Below, piece by piece: positions 44,761-54,796 of a stretch of DNA of 64,000 bases (positions within the stretch are counted from its first letter, which is position 1; each line of letters begins with the position of its first letter). The notes under the pieces are model-generated. The model had not been told where the DNA came from. It did not search any database and saw only the letters and a list, made by a program, of their open reading frames with translations. The DNA comes from Micromonospora sp. RHAY321 (GTDB taxonomy: Bacteria; Actinomycetota; Actinomycetes; Mycobacteriales; Micromonosporaceae): positions 897,330 through 961,329 of the forward strand of contig NZ_JAMHIW010000001.1 of assembly GCF_023896955.1 (NCBI RefSeq). Reading direction: 5' to 3'. Both the position numbers and the translations under genes were made by a program.

Positions 44761-44776
44761 TCGATAACGTTTTCGA
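44761..44776. promoter_or_regulatory. LacI-family operator
   Basis: TCGATAACGTTTTCGA is a 16-base near-perfect palindrome (TCGA-w-AACGTT-w-TCGA) with the central CG typical of LacI-family sites. It lies between the operon promoter and the start of the divergent LacI gene (44819), so it can control both. Confidence 0.8.
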
Positions 44777-44818
44777 CCCCGCGCGACGAGTCCCAGGTGG
44801 CCCACTATCATCGTCGGC

Positions 44819-45874
44819 GTGACCTTCCCCGAGCGTGTCAAGATGTCGGACGTGGCCCGTACGGCCGGCGTCTCGGTGGCGACCGTGTCGAAGGTCGTCA
44901 ACGGTCGCTACGGCGTGGCGCAGGCGACCGTGGAGCGCGTCCGGGAGGTCATCCACCAGCTCGGCTACGAGGCCAGCCTGGGAGCGCAGAGCCTGCGCAG
45001 CCACCGGACGAACGTCCTGGGCATCCTGGTCGCCGAGTTCGAGCCGTTCTCGACCGAGCTGCTCAAGGGCGCGTCGAGGGAGGTCGCCGGCACCGGCTAC
45101 CAACTGCTGGCCTACTCCGGCGGCGACGGCGACGGCACGGCCGTCGGCTGGGAACGACGCTCGCTGGCCCGCCTGTCCGGGACGCTCATCGACGGGGCGG
45201 TGATCGTCACGCCGACGGTTGTCGAGACCAAGCAGGGCTTCCATGTCGTGGCCGTCGACCCCCACACCGGCCCGTCGGGGCTGCCCACCGTCGACTCGGA
45301 CAACTTCGCCGGCGCGGTGCTCGCGACCAACTACCTGCTGTCGCTCGGCCACCGCCGCATCGGCCACATCAGCGGTCGCCCCGACCTCGAGTCGTCGCGC
45401 CTTCGCGAGGCCGGCTTCCGCCGAGCCATGGCCGACGCCGGCGTCGCGGTCGACGAACGACTCGTCCGCGTCGGCGGTTTCCGGGTCGAGAGCGCCGCCG
45501 CCACGGCCGCGGACCTGCTGGCGCTGCCCGACCGGCCGACCGCCGTCTTCGCCAGCAACGACCTCTCCGCGATCTCGACGATGGACGTCGCCCGGACCAT
45601 GGGCCTCACGGTGCCCGACGACCTGTCCGTGATCGGCTTCGACAACATCCCCGAGTCGGCGCTGGTCACCCCGCAGCTCACCACGATCGCGCAACCCCTG
45701 CAACGCATGGGCGCCGTGGCGATGCGGCTGCTCATCGACCTCGTCGGCGGCGTAGAACGCGACCCGCACGTCCGGCTGCCGACCGAGTTGGTCGTCCGGT
45801 CTTCGTGCAGCCCGTACACGCCCTCCCCCGGGCCCGACCGGCCGCCCTCGGCAGCCGGTGTGGCGAGCGGCTGA
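44819..45874 (+). CDS. LacI-family regulator of the sugar operon
   Basis: This 351-residue LacI/GalR repressor has a DNA-binding domain at residues 8-55 (MSDVARTAGVSVATVSKVVNGR) with hinge residues near 55-65, followed by a periplasmic-binding-protein-like sensor domain. FASNDLSAIS and VIGFDNIPESALVTPQLTTIAQP are its diagnostic effector-domain motifs. The gene is divergent from the ABC/GH3/CE7 operon and the palindrome at 44761-44776 lies between them. It therefore almost certainly represses that operon until an inducing sugar is bound. The GTG start has no strong ribosome binding site. Confidence 0.94.
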   Translation: MTFPERVKMSDVARTAGVSVATVSKVVNGRYGVAQATVERVREVIHQLGYEASLGAQSLRSHRTNVLGILVAEFEPFSTELLKGASREVAGTGYQLLAYSGGDGDGTAVGWERRSLARLSGTLIDGAVIVTPTVVETKQGFHVVAVDPHTGPSGLPTVDSDNFAGAVLATNYLLSLGHRRIGHISGRPDLESSRLREAGFRRAMADAGVAVDERLVRVGGFRVESAAATAADLLALPDRPTAVFASNDLSAISTMDVARTMGLTVPDDLSVIGFDNIPESALVTPQLTTIAQPLQRMGAVAMRLLIDLVGGVERDPHVRLPTELVVRSSCSPYTPSPGPDRPPSAAGVASG

Positions 45875-46095
45875 GCGGCGAGGTCACCGTTCTGCGCCGG
45901 GCCCGGCGACGCGCCGGCCCGTGCCGGTCAGCCGGACTTCCGGGAATTCTCCGCAACTTCCCCGGACACGGCGGCACTGCGCCCTGTCGCCAGCCCTCGG
46001 TCCGTGCGGCAAGATGACCGATGGTACGGGCACGCTGCTCCGGGGCATCCCGGTGCCGGCGTCCGGCCCGCCCCCGAAAGACCAAAGGAGACGCG

Positions 46096-47124
46096 GTGGA
46101 CGCGGACGACGGACGCAGGGTCACCATCAGCGCCATCGCGCGAGAGGCCGGAGTCTCGGTGCCGACCGTGTCCCGGGTGCTCAACGGGCGATCGGACGTG
46201 GCCCCCGGCACCCGGGAACGGGTCGAGGAGCTGCTGCGCCACCACGGCTACCGGCGTCGTACCAGCCGCACGGTGCAGCCCGCCGGCCTGGTCGACCTGG
46301 TCTTCAACGACCTGGACAGCCCCTGGGCCGTGGAGATCATCCGCGGGGTGGAGGACGTCGGGCACGCCGCCGGCGTGGGCACCGTGGTCTCCGCGATACA
46401 CCGACAGTCCACCGCCGCCCGGCAGTGGCTGCAGAACCTGCGCGCCCGGGCCACCGACGGCGTCATCTTCGTGACCTCGCACGTCAGCCCGCCGCTCTAC
46501 GCCCAGCTGCGGCGGCTCAACGTGCCCGTGGTGGTGGTCGACCCGGCCGGCGTGCCCGCCATCGACGTGCCGACCATAGGAGCCACCAACTGGGCCGGCG
46601 GGCTCGCCGCGACCGAGCACCTGCTCTCGCTCGGGCACCGGCGGATCGGGTTCGTGGCCGGGCCGACGCACCTGCTGTGCAGCCGAGCCCGGCTGGACGG
46701 CTACCGGGCCGGGCTGGAGGCCGCCGGCCTGCCGCTGGAGGAACACCTGCTCCGACCCGGCGACTTCTACCACGCGTCCGGCTTCGCCGCCGGGTCCTCG
46801 CTGCTGGACCTCGACGAGCCGCCGACGGCGATCTTCGCGGCGAGCGACCAGATGGCGTTCGGCGTCTACGAGGCGATCCGGCAACGCGGTCTGCTGGTCC
46901 CGGGCGACGTCAGCGTGGTCGGCTTCGACGACCTGCCCGAGGCGCGGTGGGCGTCACCGCCACTGACCACTGTGCGGCAACCGCTGGTCGAGATGGGTCG
47001 GCTGGCCGCGCGGACCGTCCTGCGGCTCGCCCAGGGCGAGGCCATCGACTCGCCACGGGTGGAGCTCGCCACCGAGTTGGTCGTCCGGGACAGCACCGCC
47101 GCCCCGTCGACCAAGGTCATCTGA
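46096..47124 (+). CDS. Second LacI-family regulator
   Basis: The 342-residue LacI/GalR regulator has its helix-turn-helix at residues 8-30 (ISAIAREAGVSVPTVSRVLNGR). The effector domain includes IFAASDQMAFGVYEAIRQRG and VVGFDDLPEARWASPPLTTVRQP. GTG 46096 follows AAAGGAG. The 221-base gap before it holds an imperfect TTCC-rich stretch (45950s) but no second gene. No sugar operon is attached, so its targets are probably elsewhere. A perfect CCGGAA-AG-TTCCGG palindrome lies 58 bases beyond its stop. Confidence 0.92.
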   Translation: MDADDGRRVTISAIAREAGVSVPTVSRVLNGRSDVAPGTRERVEELLRHHGYRRRTSRTVQPAGLVDLVFNDLDSPWAVEIIRGVEDVGHAAGVGTVVSAIHRQSTAARQWLQNLRARATDGVIFVTSHVSPPLYAQLRRLNVPVVVVDPAGVPAIDVPTIGATNWAGGLAATEHLLSLGHRRIGFVAGPTHLLCSRARLDGYRAGLEAAGLPLEEHLLRPGDFYHASGFAAGSSLLDLDEPPTAIFAASDQMAFGVYEAIRQRGLLVPGDVSVVGFDDLPEARWASPPLTTVRQPLVEMGRLAARTVLRLAQGEAIDSPRVELATELVVRDSTAAPSTKVI

Positions 47125-47181
47125 CCCGCCGCGACGGCCCGAACCGGGTCGCACACTGGCTCCGTCGGTTCCGGTTCGGCT

Positions 47182-47195
47182 CCGGAAAGTTCCGG
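47182..47195. promoter_or_regulatory. CCGGAA palindrome downstream of second LacI gene
   Basis: CCGGAA-AG-TTCCGG is a perfect 6-bp inverted repeat, followed by a further TTTCCGG. It resembles LacI-type operators but lies between convergent gene ends, where no promoter is expected. It may be part of the termination region or an unusual binding site. Confidence 0.35.
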
Positions 47196-47245
47196 TTTCC
47201 GGCCTAGCGAAGGCGGCCGGCCGTCGGTACGCCCACGACACGCGG

Positions 47246-47280
47246 GGCGCGGTGAGCGACCCAGGGCCGCCCACCGCGCC
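47246..47280. terminator. Convergent terminator before the cyclophilin gene end
   Basis: GGCGCGGTG and CACCGCGCC form a perfect 9-bp stem with a 17-base loop, 7 bases past the stop of the minus-strand gene. It is a probable bidirectional terminator. Confidence 0.6.
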
Positions 47281-47286
47281 ACGCCC

Positions 47287-48135
47287 TCAGTGGTGGTGGT
47301 GCGAGCGGACGGCCCGGCGGATGTCCACCGGCAGCGCGGGCGCGCCGTCGACCGGCGCCGGATCCTCGGCGGTCGGCGCCACTCCTCCGGCGGCGATCCG
47401 GTCCAGGGTCGCCAGCCCGGCCGCGTCGATCTCCCCGAAGATCGTGTAGTTGGGGCGCAGCGCGGAGTCGGCGTAGACCAGGAAGAACTGGCTGCCGTTG
47501 GTGTCCGGCCCCGCGTTGGCCATGGCCAGCACGCCCCGGGCGTACAGCCGGCGTTCACCGGTCGGGTCGGTCGGTGCCGGCGGCAGGTCGGTCGGCAGTT
47601 CGTCGCGGTACCGGTATCCCGGGCCGCCCTCGCCGGTGCCGGACGGGTCACCGCACTGCAGGACACTCAGCGTCGGGTACGCGGTGAGCCGGTGGCAGAT
47701 GGTGCGGTCGTAGAAGCGCTTGCGGACCAGGTGCAGGAAACTCTGCACCGTGCACGGCGCGGCCGCGCGGTCCAGGGTCAATCCGATCGGCCCGTGGTTC
47801 GTGGAGAGGGTCACCCGGACGGTGCCCCGGTCCGGGGTGCGCCGCGGGTCGGGCGGCAGTGGCACCGGCCGGGCGGCCGGCTCGTCCGGCGTCTCGGTGT
47901 ACGCGCACGGGCCGTGGGTGGTGCGCGGCGGGCGGGTGGCGGCCTCGGCGGCGGTCGGCGCCGCGGCGGACGCGGTCACCGCGTCGACGGACGGGCCGGG
48001 CGCGGCCACGGCGGTGGCGGACGCGCCGACGACCAGCGTCCCGGCGAGCATCGTCACGCCCGCCAGGCGGGTCAGCGCGCGCACCGGCCGGCGGGGTGCC
48101 GCCACGCCCGACCGCGGTTCGAGTTCACTCGACAC
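47287..48135 (-). CDS. Secreted cyclophilin-type peptidyl-prolyl isomerase
   Basis: The 282-residue exported protein has a signal-like helix (about 20-46), a low-complexity Ala/Thr linker and a cyclophilin domain (about 105-270). The domain shows VRVTLSTNHGPIGLTLDRAAAPCTVQSFLHL, FYDRTICHRL, MANAGPDTNGSQFFL and YTIFGEID. The catalytic Arg is in the position of the FHR motif (ICHRL), where His is kept but Phe is Cys. Cysteines suggest an oxidised extracellular fold. The natural C-terminus is SHHHH, a possible metal-binding tail. GTG 48135 follows AGGAGGATC. Confidence 0.9.
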   Translation of the reverse strand: MSSELEPRSGVAAPRRPVRALTRLAGVTMLAGTLVVGASATAVAAPGPSVDAVTASAAAPTAAEAATRPPRTTHGPCAYTETPDEPAARPVPLPPDPRRTPDRGTVRVTLSTNHGPIGLTLDRAAAPCTVQSFLHLVRKRFYDRTICHRLTAYPTLSVLQCGDPSGTGEGGPGYRYRDELPTDLPPAPTDPTGERRLYARGVLAMANAGPDTNGSQFFLVYADSALRPNYTIFGEIDAAGLATLDRIAAGGVAPTAEDPAPVDGAPALPVDIRRAVRSHHHH

Positions 48136-48205
48136 AGGGATCCTCCTGGACTCGTGGTGCCAGAAAGACCGGAGTCTATGGAGGGCAGAGCCTGTTGTCG
48201 ATCCG

Positions 48206-49417
48206 TCAGGGCAGCCGGCGTCGGCGCCGCCACAGCAGCCCGCCGAGCAGCAGCACTCCCGCGCCGGTCAGCGCGACCACCGCCCACAGCCACCCCGACC
48301 CGCTGTGCGCCGCACGGCTGGCCGCCGCCGGTCGGGCCGTGCCGGGCGCGGCCAGCTCGGACGGCGTGGCCGACGGCGTTGCGGTCAGCTCGCCCGGCTC
48401 GACCAGCCGGCCCACCGAGGCGTCGCGGGGCAGCGAGAAGCCCCAGTCCAGCAGGGCGGCGCCCTGCTCCCAGCCGCGCTTCGGCGCCGGCTCGGCGCCC
48501 AGGAGGGTCACCACCAGTCGCCGCCCGTCGCGTTGCGCCGCACCGACGTAGGTGTGCCGGGCCAGGTCGGTGAAGCCGGTCTTGCCGCCGAGCGCACCCG
48601 GGTACCGGTAGATGAGCTGGTTCTCGTTCTGGATCTGGAAGCCCTTGGTGCGTTGCGCCGGCTGGGCCGGGATCCGCGCCTGCCGGGTGAGCGCGTACCG
48701 GCGGAAGTTCGGCTCGGCGAAGCAGGCCCGGGCGATCAGCGCCAGGTCGTACGCGCTGGTGAACTGGCCCTTGCCGTCCAGCCCGGACGGGGTGACGGCG
48801 TGCGTCTGGAGCGCGCCCAGCCGGTGGGCCTGCTCGTTCATGGCGCGGACTCCGGCGGCCGCGTCGTCCACTCCGCTGCCCAGTCGGGCCAGGGCGTTGG
48901 CCGCCTCGTTGCCCGAGTTGAGCAGTAGGCCGAGCCAGATGGTCTCGATGGTGTACCGGCCGCCCTCGACCAGGCCGACGGCGGACGAGCCCGGCTCGAT
49001 GTTCATGTCCGCCTCGGTGACCGTGACCGTCTGCTTCGGGTCCAGCCGGGGCAGCATCGTGGCGGCCAGCAGCAGCTTCTGCACGCTGGCCGGGGTGCCG
49101 TACTCGTGGGGGCCGCAGCCACCGAGCACCTGTCCGGTGTCCAGGTCGGCGACCAGCCACGAGGTGGCCGTGACCGCCGGTGGCGCGCCGGCGCCGGCCG
49201 GCACGACCAGGCCGGTGGTGCCCAGCGCGGCTCCGCCGACCACGCGCTGTTCGGGCACGGCGGGCGGAGGCGAGGGCCGCGGTGGCCGGGACATCGCCGG
49301 CGCCGGCACCCGGGGGCACCGGACGGCCGGAGCGGCGGGGGTACCCGTGGCGGCGGCAACCGGCGCGGGAGCGAGCAGGACGGCGGACGCCGTGACCGCC
49401 AGCAGCGCAGCTCTCAT
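48206..49417 (-). CDS. D-alanyl-D-alanine carboxypeptidase (S11, DacA-type)
   Basis: This 403-residue membrane-anchored penicillin-binding protein trims the terminal D-Ala of peptidoglycan stem peptides. A signal peptide (1-22) and Pro-rich linker lead to the catalytic domain. Its motifs are SVQK (Ser111, Lys114), SGN (168-170) and KTG (279-281). A C-terminal membrane helix (about 375-393, WLWAVVALTGAGVLLLGGLLW) and Arg-rich tail anchor it with the active site outside. The ATG has little ribosome binding site; GTGs are absent nearby. It lies about 70 bases upstream of the cyclophilin gene on the same strand. Confidence 0.93.
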   Translation of the reverse strand: MRAALLAVTASAVLLAPAPVAAATGTPAAPAVRCPRVPAPAMSRPPRPSPPPAVPEQRVVGGAALGTTGLVVPAGAGAPPAVTATSWLVADLDTGQVLGGCGPHEYGTPASVQKLLLAATMLPRLDPKQTVTVTEADMNIEPGSSAVGLVEGGRYTIETIWLGLLLNSGNEAANALARLGSGVDDAAAGVRAMNEQAHRLGALQTHAVTPSGLDGKGQFTSAYDLALIARACFAEPNFRRYALTRQARIPAQPAQRTKGFQIQNENQLIYRYPGALGGKTGFTDLARHTYVGAAQRDGRRLVVTLLGAEPAPKRGWEQGAALLDWGFSLPRDASVGRLVEPGELTATPSATPSELAAPGTARPAAASRAAHSGSGWLWAVVALTGAGVLLLGGLLWRRRRRLP

Positions 49418-49426
49418 AGCCCGACC

Positions 49427-50197
49427 CTAACCAACAAGATCCGCTGGCGGGACGGGATGGTCGGCCGACCAACCGGCGGCGTCCCGACCACGCAGGTAGT
49501 CGTACAGCGCGGCGCTCCCCCGCAGCCGGCGCAGGCTGCGGGCGTGCAGCTCCTGCTCGCGGCGGGCCAACTCGGCGCGGACCCGCTGCGCGCTGCCGGT
49601 GGTGCGCAGCTCACCCAGCACCGCCGCGATGATCTCGAACGGGTAGGCGCCCCGGCGTAGCAGCGCCACGACGTGCGCGGCGCGCAGCTCGGCCTCGTCG
49701 TACACCCGGTACCGGGTGTGCGGTGTGCGGGCCGGCCGCAGCAGCCCACGCTCCTCCCAGAGCCGCAGTTGCGACGTCCGGACGCCGACCAGGGCGGCGA
49801 CCTCGCCGATGCGGGCACCGCGGCGGGGCACCGGTCGGGCCTGCGACGGGCTGGCCAGCACGGTCTCGAACGCGCCGAGCACCCGGCGGATCTCGGCGCG
49901 TTCCCGGTCCAGCTCGGCGTGGCCGCCGTCGAGCGCGGCGAGGGCCGCCGGCAGGTCGCCCCCGTGCACCGCCGCCATGATCTCCCGGGTACGGCTCCAG
50001 CCGTGCCCCTCGGCGAGCCGCCGCGCCACGGCCAGGGCCCGGGCGTGCTCGGTCGTGAAGATCCGGTAGCCGCTGGCCGTGCGCCGCACCGGCGGCAGGA
50101 CACCCGCCTCGACGTAGTTGCGCACCTGCTGCACGGAGATGCCGGCGGTGGCGGCCAGGTCCACCGCCCGCAGGCGGTCCTTCGGCGGTGCGCTCAC
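49427..50197 (-). CDS. MerR-family regulator with two MerR-type helix-turn-helix domains
   Basis: The 256-residue protein carries two MerR-like DNA-binding modules. The first (about 9-75) reads LRAVDLAATAGISVQQVRNYVEAGVLPPVRR; the second (about 128-195) reads GARIGEVAALVGVRTSQLRLWEERGLLRP. The layout matches the TioE-type regulators named from the thiocoraline cluster of Micromonospora (recalled family name). GTG 50197 (VSAPPKDRL) is chosen from the start of the first domain. It is divergent from a UvrA-like ABC gene with 165 bases between, the usual layout of a drug-induced activator and its resistance gene. Confidence 0.87.
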   Translation of the reverse strand: MSAPPKDRLRAVDLAATAGISVQQVRNYVEAGVLPPVRRTASGYRIFTTEHARALAVARRLAEGHGWSRTREIMAAVHGGDLPAALAALDGGHAELDRERAEIRRVLGAFETVLASPSQARPVPRRGARIGEVAALVGVRTSQLRLWEERGLLRPARTPHTRYRVYDEAELRAAHVVALLRRGAYPFEIIAAVLGELRTTGSAQRVRAELARREQELHARSLRRLRGSAALYDYLRGRDAAGWSADHPVPPADLVG

Positions 50198-50362
50198 GCC
50201 GGCAACCGTACCGGTTGCCACGTGATTTGAGACTTCTCGGGGCGTTCCGGCTCGACCACCAGGGGGATTTCGGCAAAAGCCTCTACGAGGGGGTGAATGA
50301 GACAATGTAATCCGTCAGCTCGGCGGGACGCGCGTCCCGCCACGATCTCGTGAAGGGTTCGC

Positions 50363-52642
<2,280 letters not shown>

Positions 52643-52669
52643 AGCACACGCGGCCCGGAGGGCGGTGGT

Positions 52670-53089
52670 TCAGGCGACCCGGCGCAGCCAGCGCCGCTGC
52701 CAGGGCGTCTCCACCGCCTTCGGGTGGTAGCCCGCCCGCACCCACGGCACCGCCCGCTCGACCGGCAGGCCGTCGAGGATCGCCAGCGCGGCCAACGCCG
52801 TGCCGGTGCGCCCCACCCCACCCCGGCAGGCCACCTCGACACGCTCACCGTCGTGTGCGCGCCGCAGCGCCGCCCGCAGGGCGTCCAACGCGTCCGCCCG
52901 ATCGAGCGGAACCCAGAAATCGGGCCACCGGATCCGCCGGTGCGCCCAGGCCGGCGCCGGGCCGGGCGCCAACAACAGGGCGAAGTCGGCGGGCGAGGCC
53001 TCCGCGCCGATGCGGCGACCGCGCACCGTCGCCCCGCTGGGGAGTACGAGCACACCCGCCTGCTCGGACCAGGTCTGCGCGACAGTCAT
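52670..53089 (-). CDS. Small tyrosine/dual-specificity phosphatase-like protein
   Basis: This 139-residue cytoplasmic protein contains the PTP signature VEVACRGGVGRTGTA, with nucleophile Cys88 and phosphate-binding Arg94 (CX5R). A general-acid Asp could be Asp57 in IRWPDFWVPLD. Such small phosphatases dephosphorylate tyrosine or serine/threonine residues; the target is unknown. ATG 53089 (MTVAQTW) has no clear ribosome binding site. It is convergent with the UvrA-like gene (27 bases between stops) and sits 60 bases below a very strong 16-bp hairpin. Confidence 0.88.
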   Translation of the reverse strand: MTVAQTWSEQAGVLVLPSGATVRGRRIGAEASPADFALLLAPGPAPAWAHRRIRWPDFWVPLDRADALDALRAALRRAHDGERVEVACRGGVGRTGTALAALAILDGLPVERAVPWVRAGYHPKAVETPWQRRWLRRVA

Positions 53090-53150
53090 CCGAGTATTGT
53101 GCCGGCGCGCGCACCCGAGCGTGGTGCCGCCACAGCGGGTGGGTACAGAC

Positions 53151-53186
53151 AGCGCCGCCCCCGGCCGGTGGGCCGGGGGCGGCGCT
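53151..53186 (-). terminator. Perfect 16-bp hairpin
   Basis: AGCGCCGCCCCCGGCC pairs completely with GGCCGGGGGCGGCGCT around the loop GGTG. There is no T-tract on either side. It lies in the 338-base gap between the transglycosylase-like gene end and the phosphatase start and probably ends read-through, or insulates the phosphatase leader. The rest of this gap shows nothing else recognisable. Confidence 0.65.
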
Positions 53187-53373
53187 GGTGTCGGTGTGCA
53201 GGTCGCCTCTCGGCGAGTGGCGCGACGCGGCTCCAGCCGAACGGTATTCCGCGAAGGCGATATTAGGTGAGGCCCGGGGACACTGAGTCACACCGACACT
53301 GTCCACAACCAGCCCAGGCCCGGCATCATTCCCCGGCCACCGGCGGTCGCGACATCCAGCCTACGACCCACAC

Positions 53374-53408
53374 CGCTGGCCGACACCCCTCTCGGGTGCC
53401 GGCCAGCG
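53374..53408 (-). terminator. Terminator of the transglycosylase-like gene
   Basis: CGCTGGCCGACACCC and GGGTGCCGGCCAGCG pair at 14 of 15 positions around a 5-base loop, 20 bases downstream of the stop on the minus strand. Confidence 0.75.
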
Positions 53409-53428
53409 ATCAGATTGCTCTATCGGGG

Positions 53429-53989
53429 TCAGCTGTTCCAGTACTGCGCGACGAGGTCGGTGGCCTGCTGCTCCCACTGGGCGTAGGCGTCCGGGTACGC
53501 CGACACCTGCACGGTCTGCGCGGCGTCGGTCAGTGGCATGTCCTGCCACCCGTCAACCTGCTTCAAACCCTTCAGGAACGCGGTGGTCGAGTAGTCGGGG
53601 TCGGTGATCTGCTCCGGAGTACCCCAACCCGAGCTCGGCCGCTGCTGGAACAGGCCCAGCGAGTCGTGGTCGTTGCGGTCGCCGAGGTGGCCCAGGTTCT
53701 CCAGCTTCGACTCCTGCAGGCTCGTCGCGATCGAGATGACCGCGGCCCGCTCGGGCAGGCCCGCCTTCTTCGTCGCGGCGATGATCGCCTTCACGTTCGC
53801 CACCTGCTCATCGTTCAGGGTGATCCGGGACTGCTCGCCCTGCGGGCTCGGCTTGGCCGTCTGCACCGCAACCGCGACCGCCTTGCCCTCAACCGGAGCA
53901 GCGTGGGCGGCGATGGGACCGGCGAACACACCACCGGCGAACGCCAAACCAGCAACGGACAGCATGCTCTTACGGATGATCGTGTTCAT
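53429..53989 (-). CDS. Secreted transglycosylase-like (SLT-type) protein
   Basis: The 186-residue exported protein starts at ATG 53989 (MNTIIRKSMLSVAGLAFAGG) with a signal peptide cleaved near AHAAP. The mature domain contains ISIATSLQESKLENLGHLGDRN, then SLGLFQQRPSSGWG, which look like the lysozyme-like SLT fold (catalytic Glu in LQESKL, conserved LFQQ). Similar domains occur in secreted peptidoglycan-active proteins of actinobacteria. It has no cell-wall-binding module. The 5' region is long (more than 150 bases) and carries three promoter-like repeats, so its control appears elaborate. Confidence 0.85.
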   Translation of the reverse strand: MNTIIRKSMLSVAGLAFAGGVFAGPIAAHAAPVEGKAVAVAVQTAKPSPQGEQSRITLNDEQVANVKAIIAATKKAGLPERAAVISIATSLQESKLENLGHLGDRNDHDSLGLFQQRPSSGWGTPEQITDPDYSTTAFLKGLKQVDGWQDMPLTDAAQTVQVSAYPDAYAQWEQQATDLVAQYWNS

Positions 53990-54140
53990 GGGGGTAGCTC
54001 CTTCACGGGGGTAGACACCCAAGCGAGCCGATCGGGGGAACGACACGCAGGGTGCAAGCACCTCGTCCGGCGCTCTCAAACACGGGGGAAAGTCTCACGG
54101 CGGCTCACGGGCGGGGGGCTCGTGGCGCCGGGTCTGTGTG

Positions 54141-54323
54141 TAACGACCGCCGGGCCGGAGTCATTCCGGGGTGCGGCACCCTGACGTGCGGGTGCTGGTG
54201 CGGTCGTTCAGGGGATGTGTAACGACCGGCTGGGGCCTGGCATTCCAACCCGGGGGTCGGGGCGGCGGGCCGTGGTGCTGCGATCGTCAGGGTATGTAAC
54301 GACCCCCGGCCGGCCCCCATTCC
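54141..54323 (-). repeat. Three tandem ECF-promoter-like repeats
   Basis: Read on the minus strand, GGAATG-N16-CGTTACA occurs three times with identical internal spacing. The -35-like and -10-like parts are at 54167/54145, 54246/54224 and 54323/54301, and the repeat periods are 79 and 77 bases. The N16 parts differ in sequence, whereas the ends are conserved, as expected for promoters or protein-binding sites. GGAAT/C and CGTT match the general ECF sigma pattern. All point toward the transglycosylase-like gene. Flanks after CGTTACA (CCCTGAACGA-like) are also partly shared. Confidence 0.55.
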
Positions 54324-54482
54324 GGCACACGGATGCACCGGATCACAGGTCAACGCGGCATGAACCGGACAACAGGCCACGCCAGTGTCAGGTCGCCCGA
54401 CCGGCCCGGCGTCACACCGGCCCCAGCGGTGGTGATCCACTCGGCATCCCTGACAGTGGGCATCCCCACCCCAGGACACCGC

Positions 54483-54508
54483 GACATCATTGACCGCGAG
54501 TCGATCGC
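54483..54508 (+). repeat. Long-range direct repeat, copy 1
   Basis: This 26-base unit, ending in GACCGCGAGTCGATCGC, matches the copy at 54746-54771 at 23 of 26 positions, with GGACACC just before both copies. Confidence 0.6.
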
Positions 54509-54527
54509 CTCAGAAGGCGACATCCGG

Positions 54528-54546
54528 CCGGTCTCGACAAGACCGG
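54528..54546 (+). repeat. Perfect hairpin in gene-free stretch
   Basis: CCGGTCT-CGACA-AGACCGG has a perfect 7-bp stem. Its role is unknown; it lies just before the 12-base direct repeat. Confidence 0.5.
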
Positions 54547-54551
54547 CGATA

Positions 54552-54580
54552 CCTCACAGGTATATATGCCTCACAGGTAT
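54552..54580 (+). repeat. 12-base direct repeat flanking an AT-rich spacer
   Basis: CCTCACAGGTAT occurs at 54552-54563 and 54569-54580, 17 bases start to start, separated by ATATG. Two tightly spaced identical sites suggest a binding site. Confidence 0.55.
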
Positions 54581-54672
54581 CGCGGACACGACCGCGACCG
54601 CCCCCGGTGGGCTTGCGTGCCAAGAACGCCGCCGGGGCCGGCCACACAGGGGTCGACGCTTCCCCCGCAAGC

Positions 54673-54702
54673 CGGTGATCGGCGGTGATCGGCGGTGATC
54701 GA
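54673..54702 (+). repeat. 10-base tandem repeat, three copies
   Basis: GGTGATCGGC is repeated twice exactly and once as GGTGATCGAC in direct succession, followed 4 bases later by the inverted half CGATCAC. The period is close to one helical turn. Confidence 0.6.
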
Positions 54703-54745
54703 CTCCGATCACGAAACCGGGCCATCCTCGGCACCCGGACACCCC

Positions 54746-54771
54746 GATATCACCGACCGCGAGTCGATCGC
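54746..54771 (+). repeat. Long-range direct repeat, copy 2
   Basis: This is the second copy of the 26-base unit (see 54483-54508), 263 bases away, lying 25 bases before the end of the NarL-type regulator gene. Confidence 0.6.
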
Positions 54772-54796
54772 GGTGACCCGCGCCGTGCGAAAGGTG

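Larger units (their letters stand above)
54324..54796. repeat. Gene-free repeat-rich stretch
   Basis: I see no convincing gene in this stretch. It holds several repeat types listed separately: a long-range direct repeat, a 12-base direct repeat, a 10-base tandem repeat and a perfect hairpin. One short segment (TATATATG, 54561-54568) is AT-rich against a very GC-rich background. The last part borders the stop of the NarL-type regulator at 54797. Confidence 0.5.

Noticed and set aside
54020..54075. CCGGACGAGGTGC, resembling the opening of a guanidine-III riboswitch
   Set aside because: The following conserved part (CCGGTCAGGACAAGAC-like) is absent, so the match is partial and likely chance.
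54333..54734. Short frames in the gene-free stretch
   Set aside because: They lack ribosome binding sites and codon bias, and are interrupted by the repeats.
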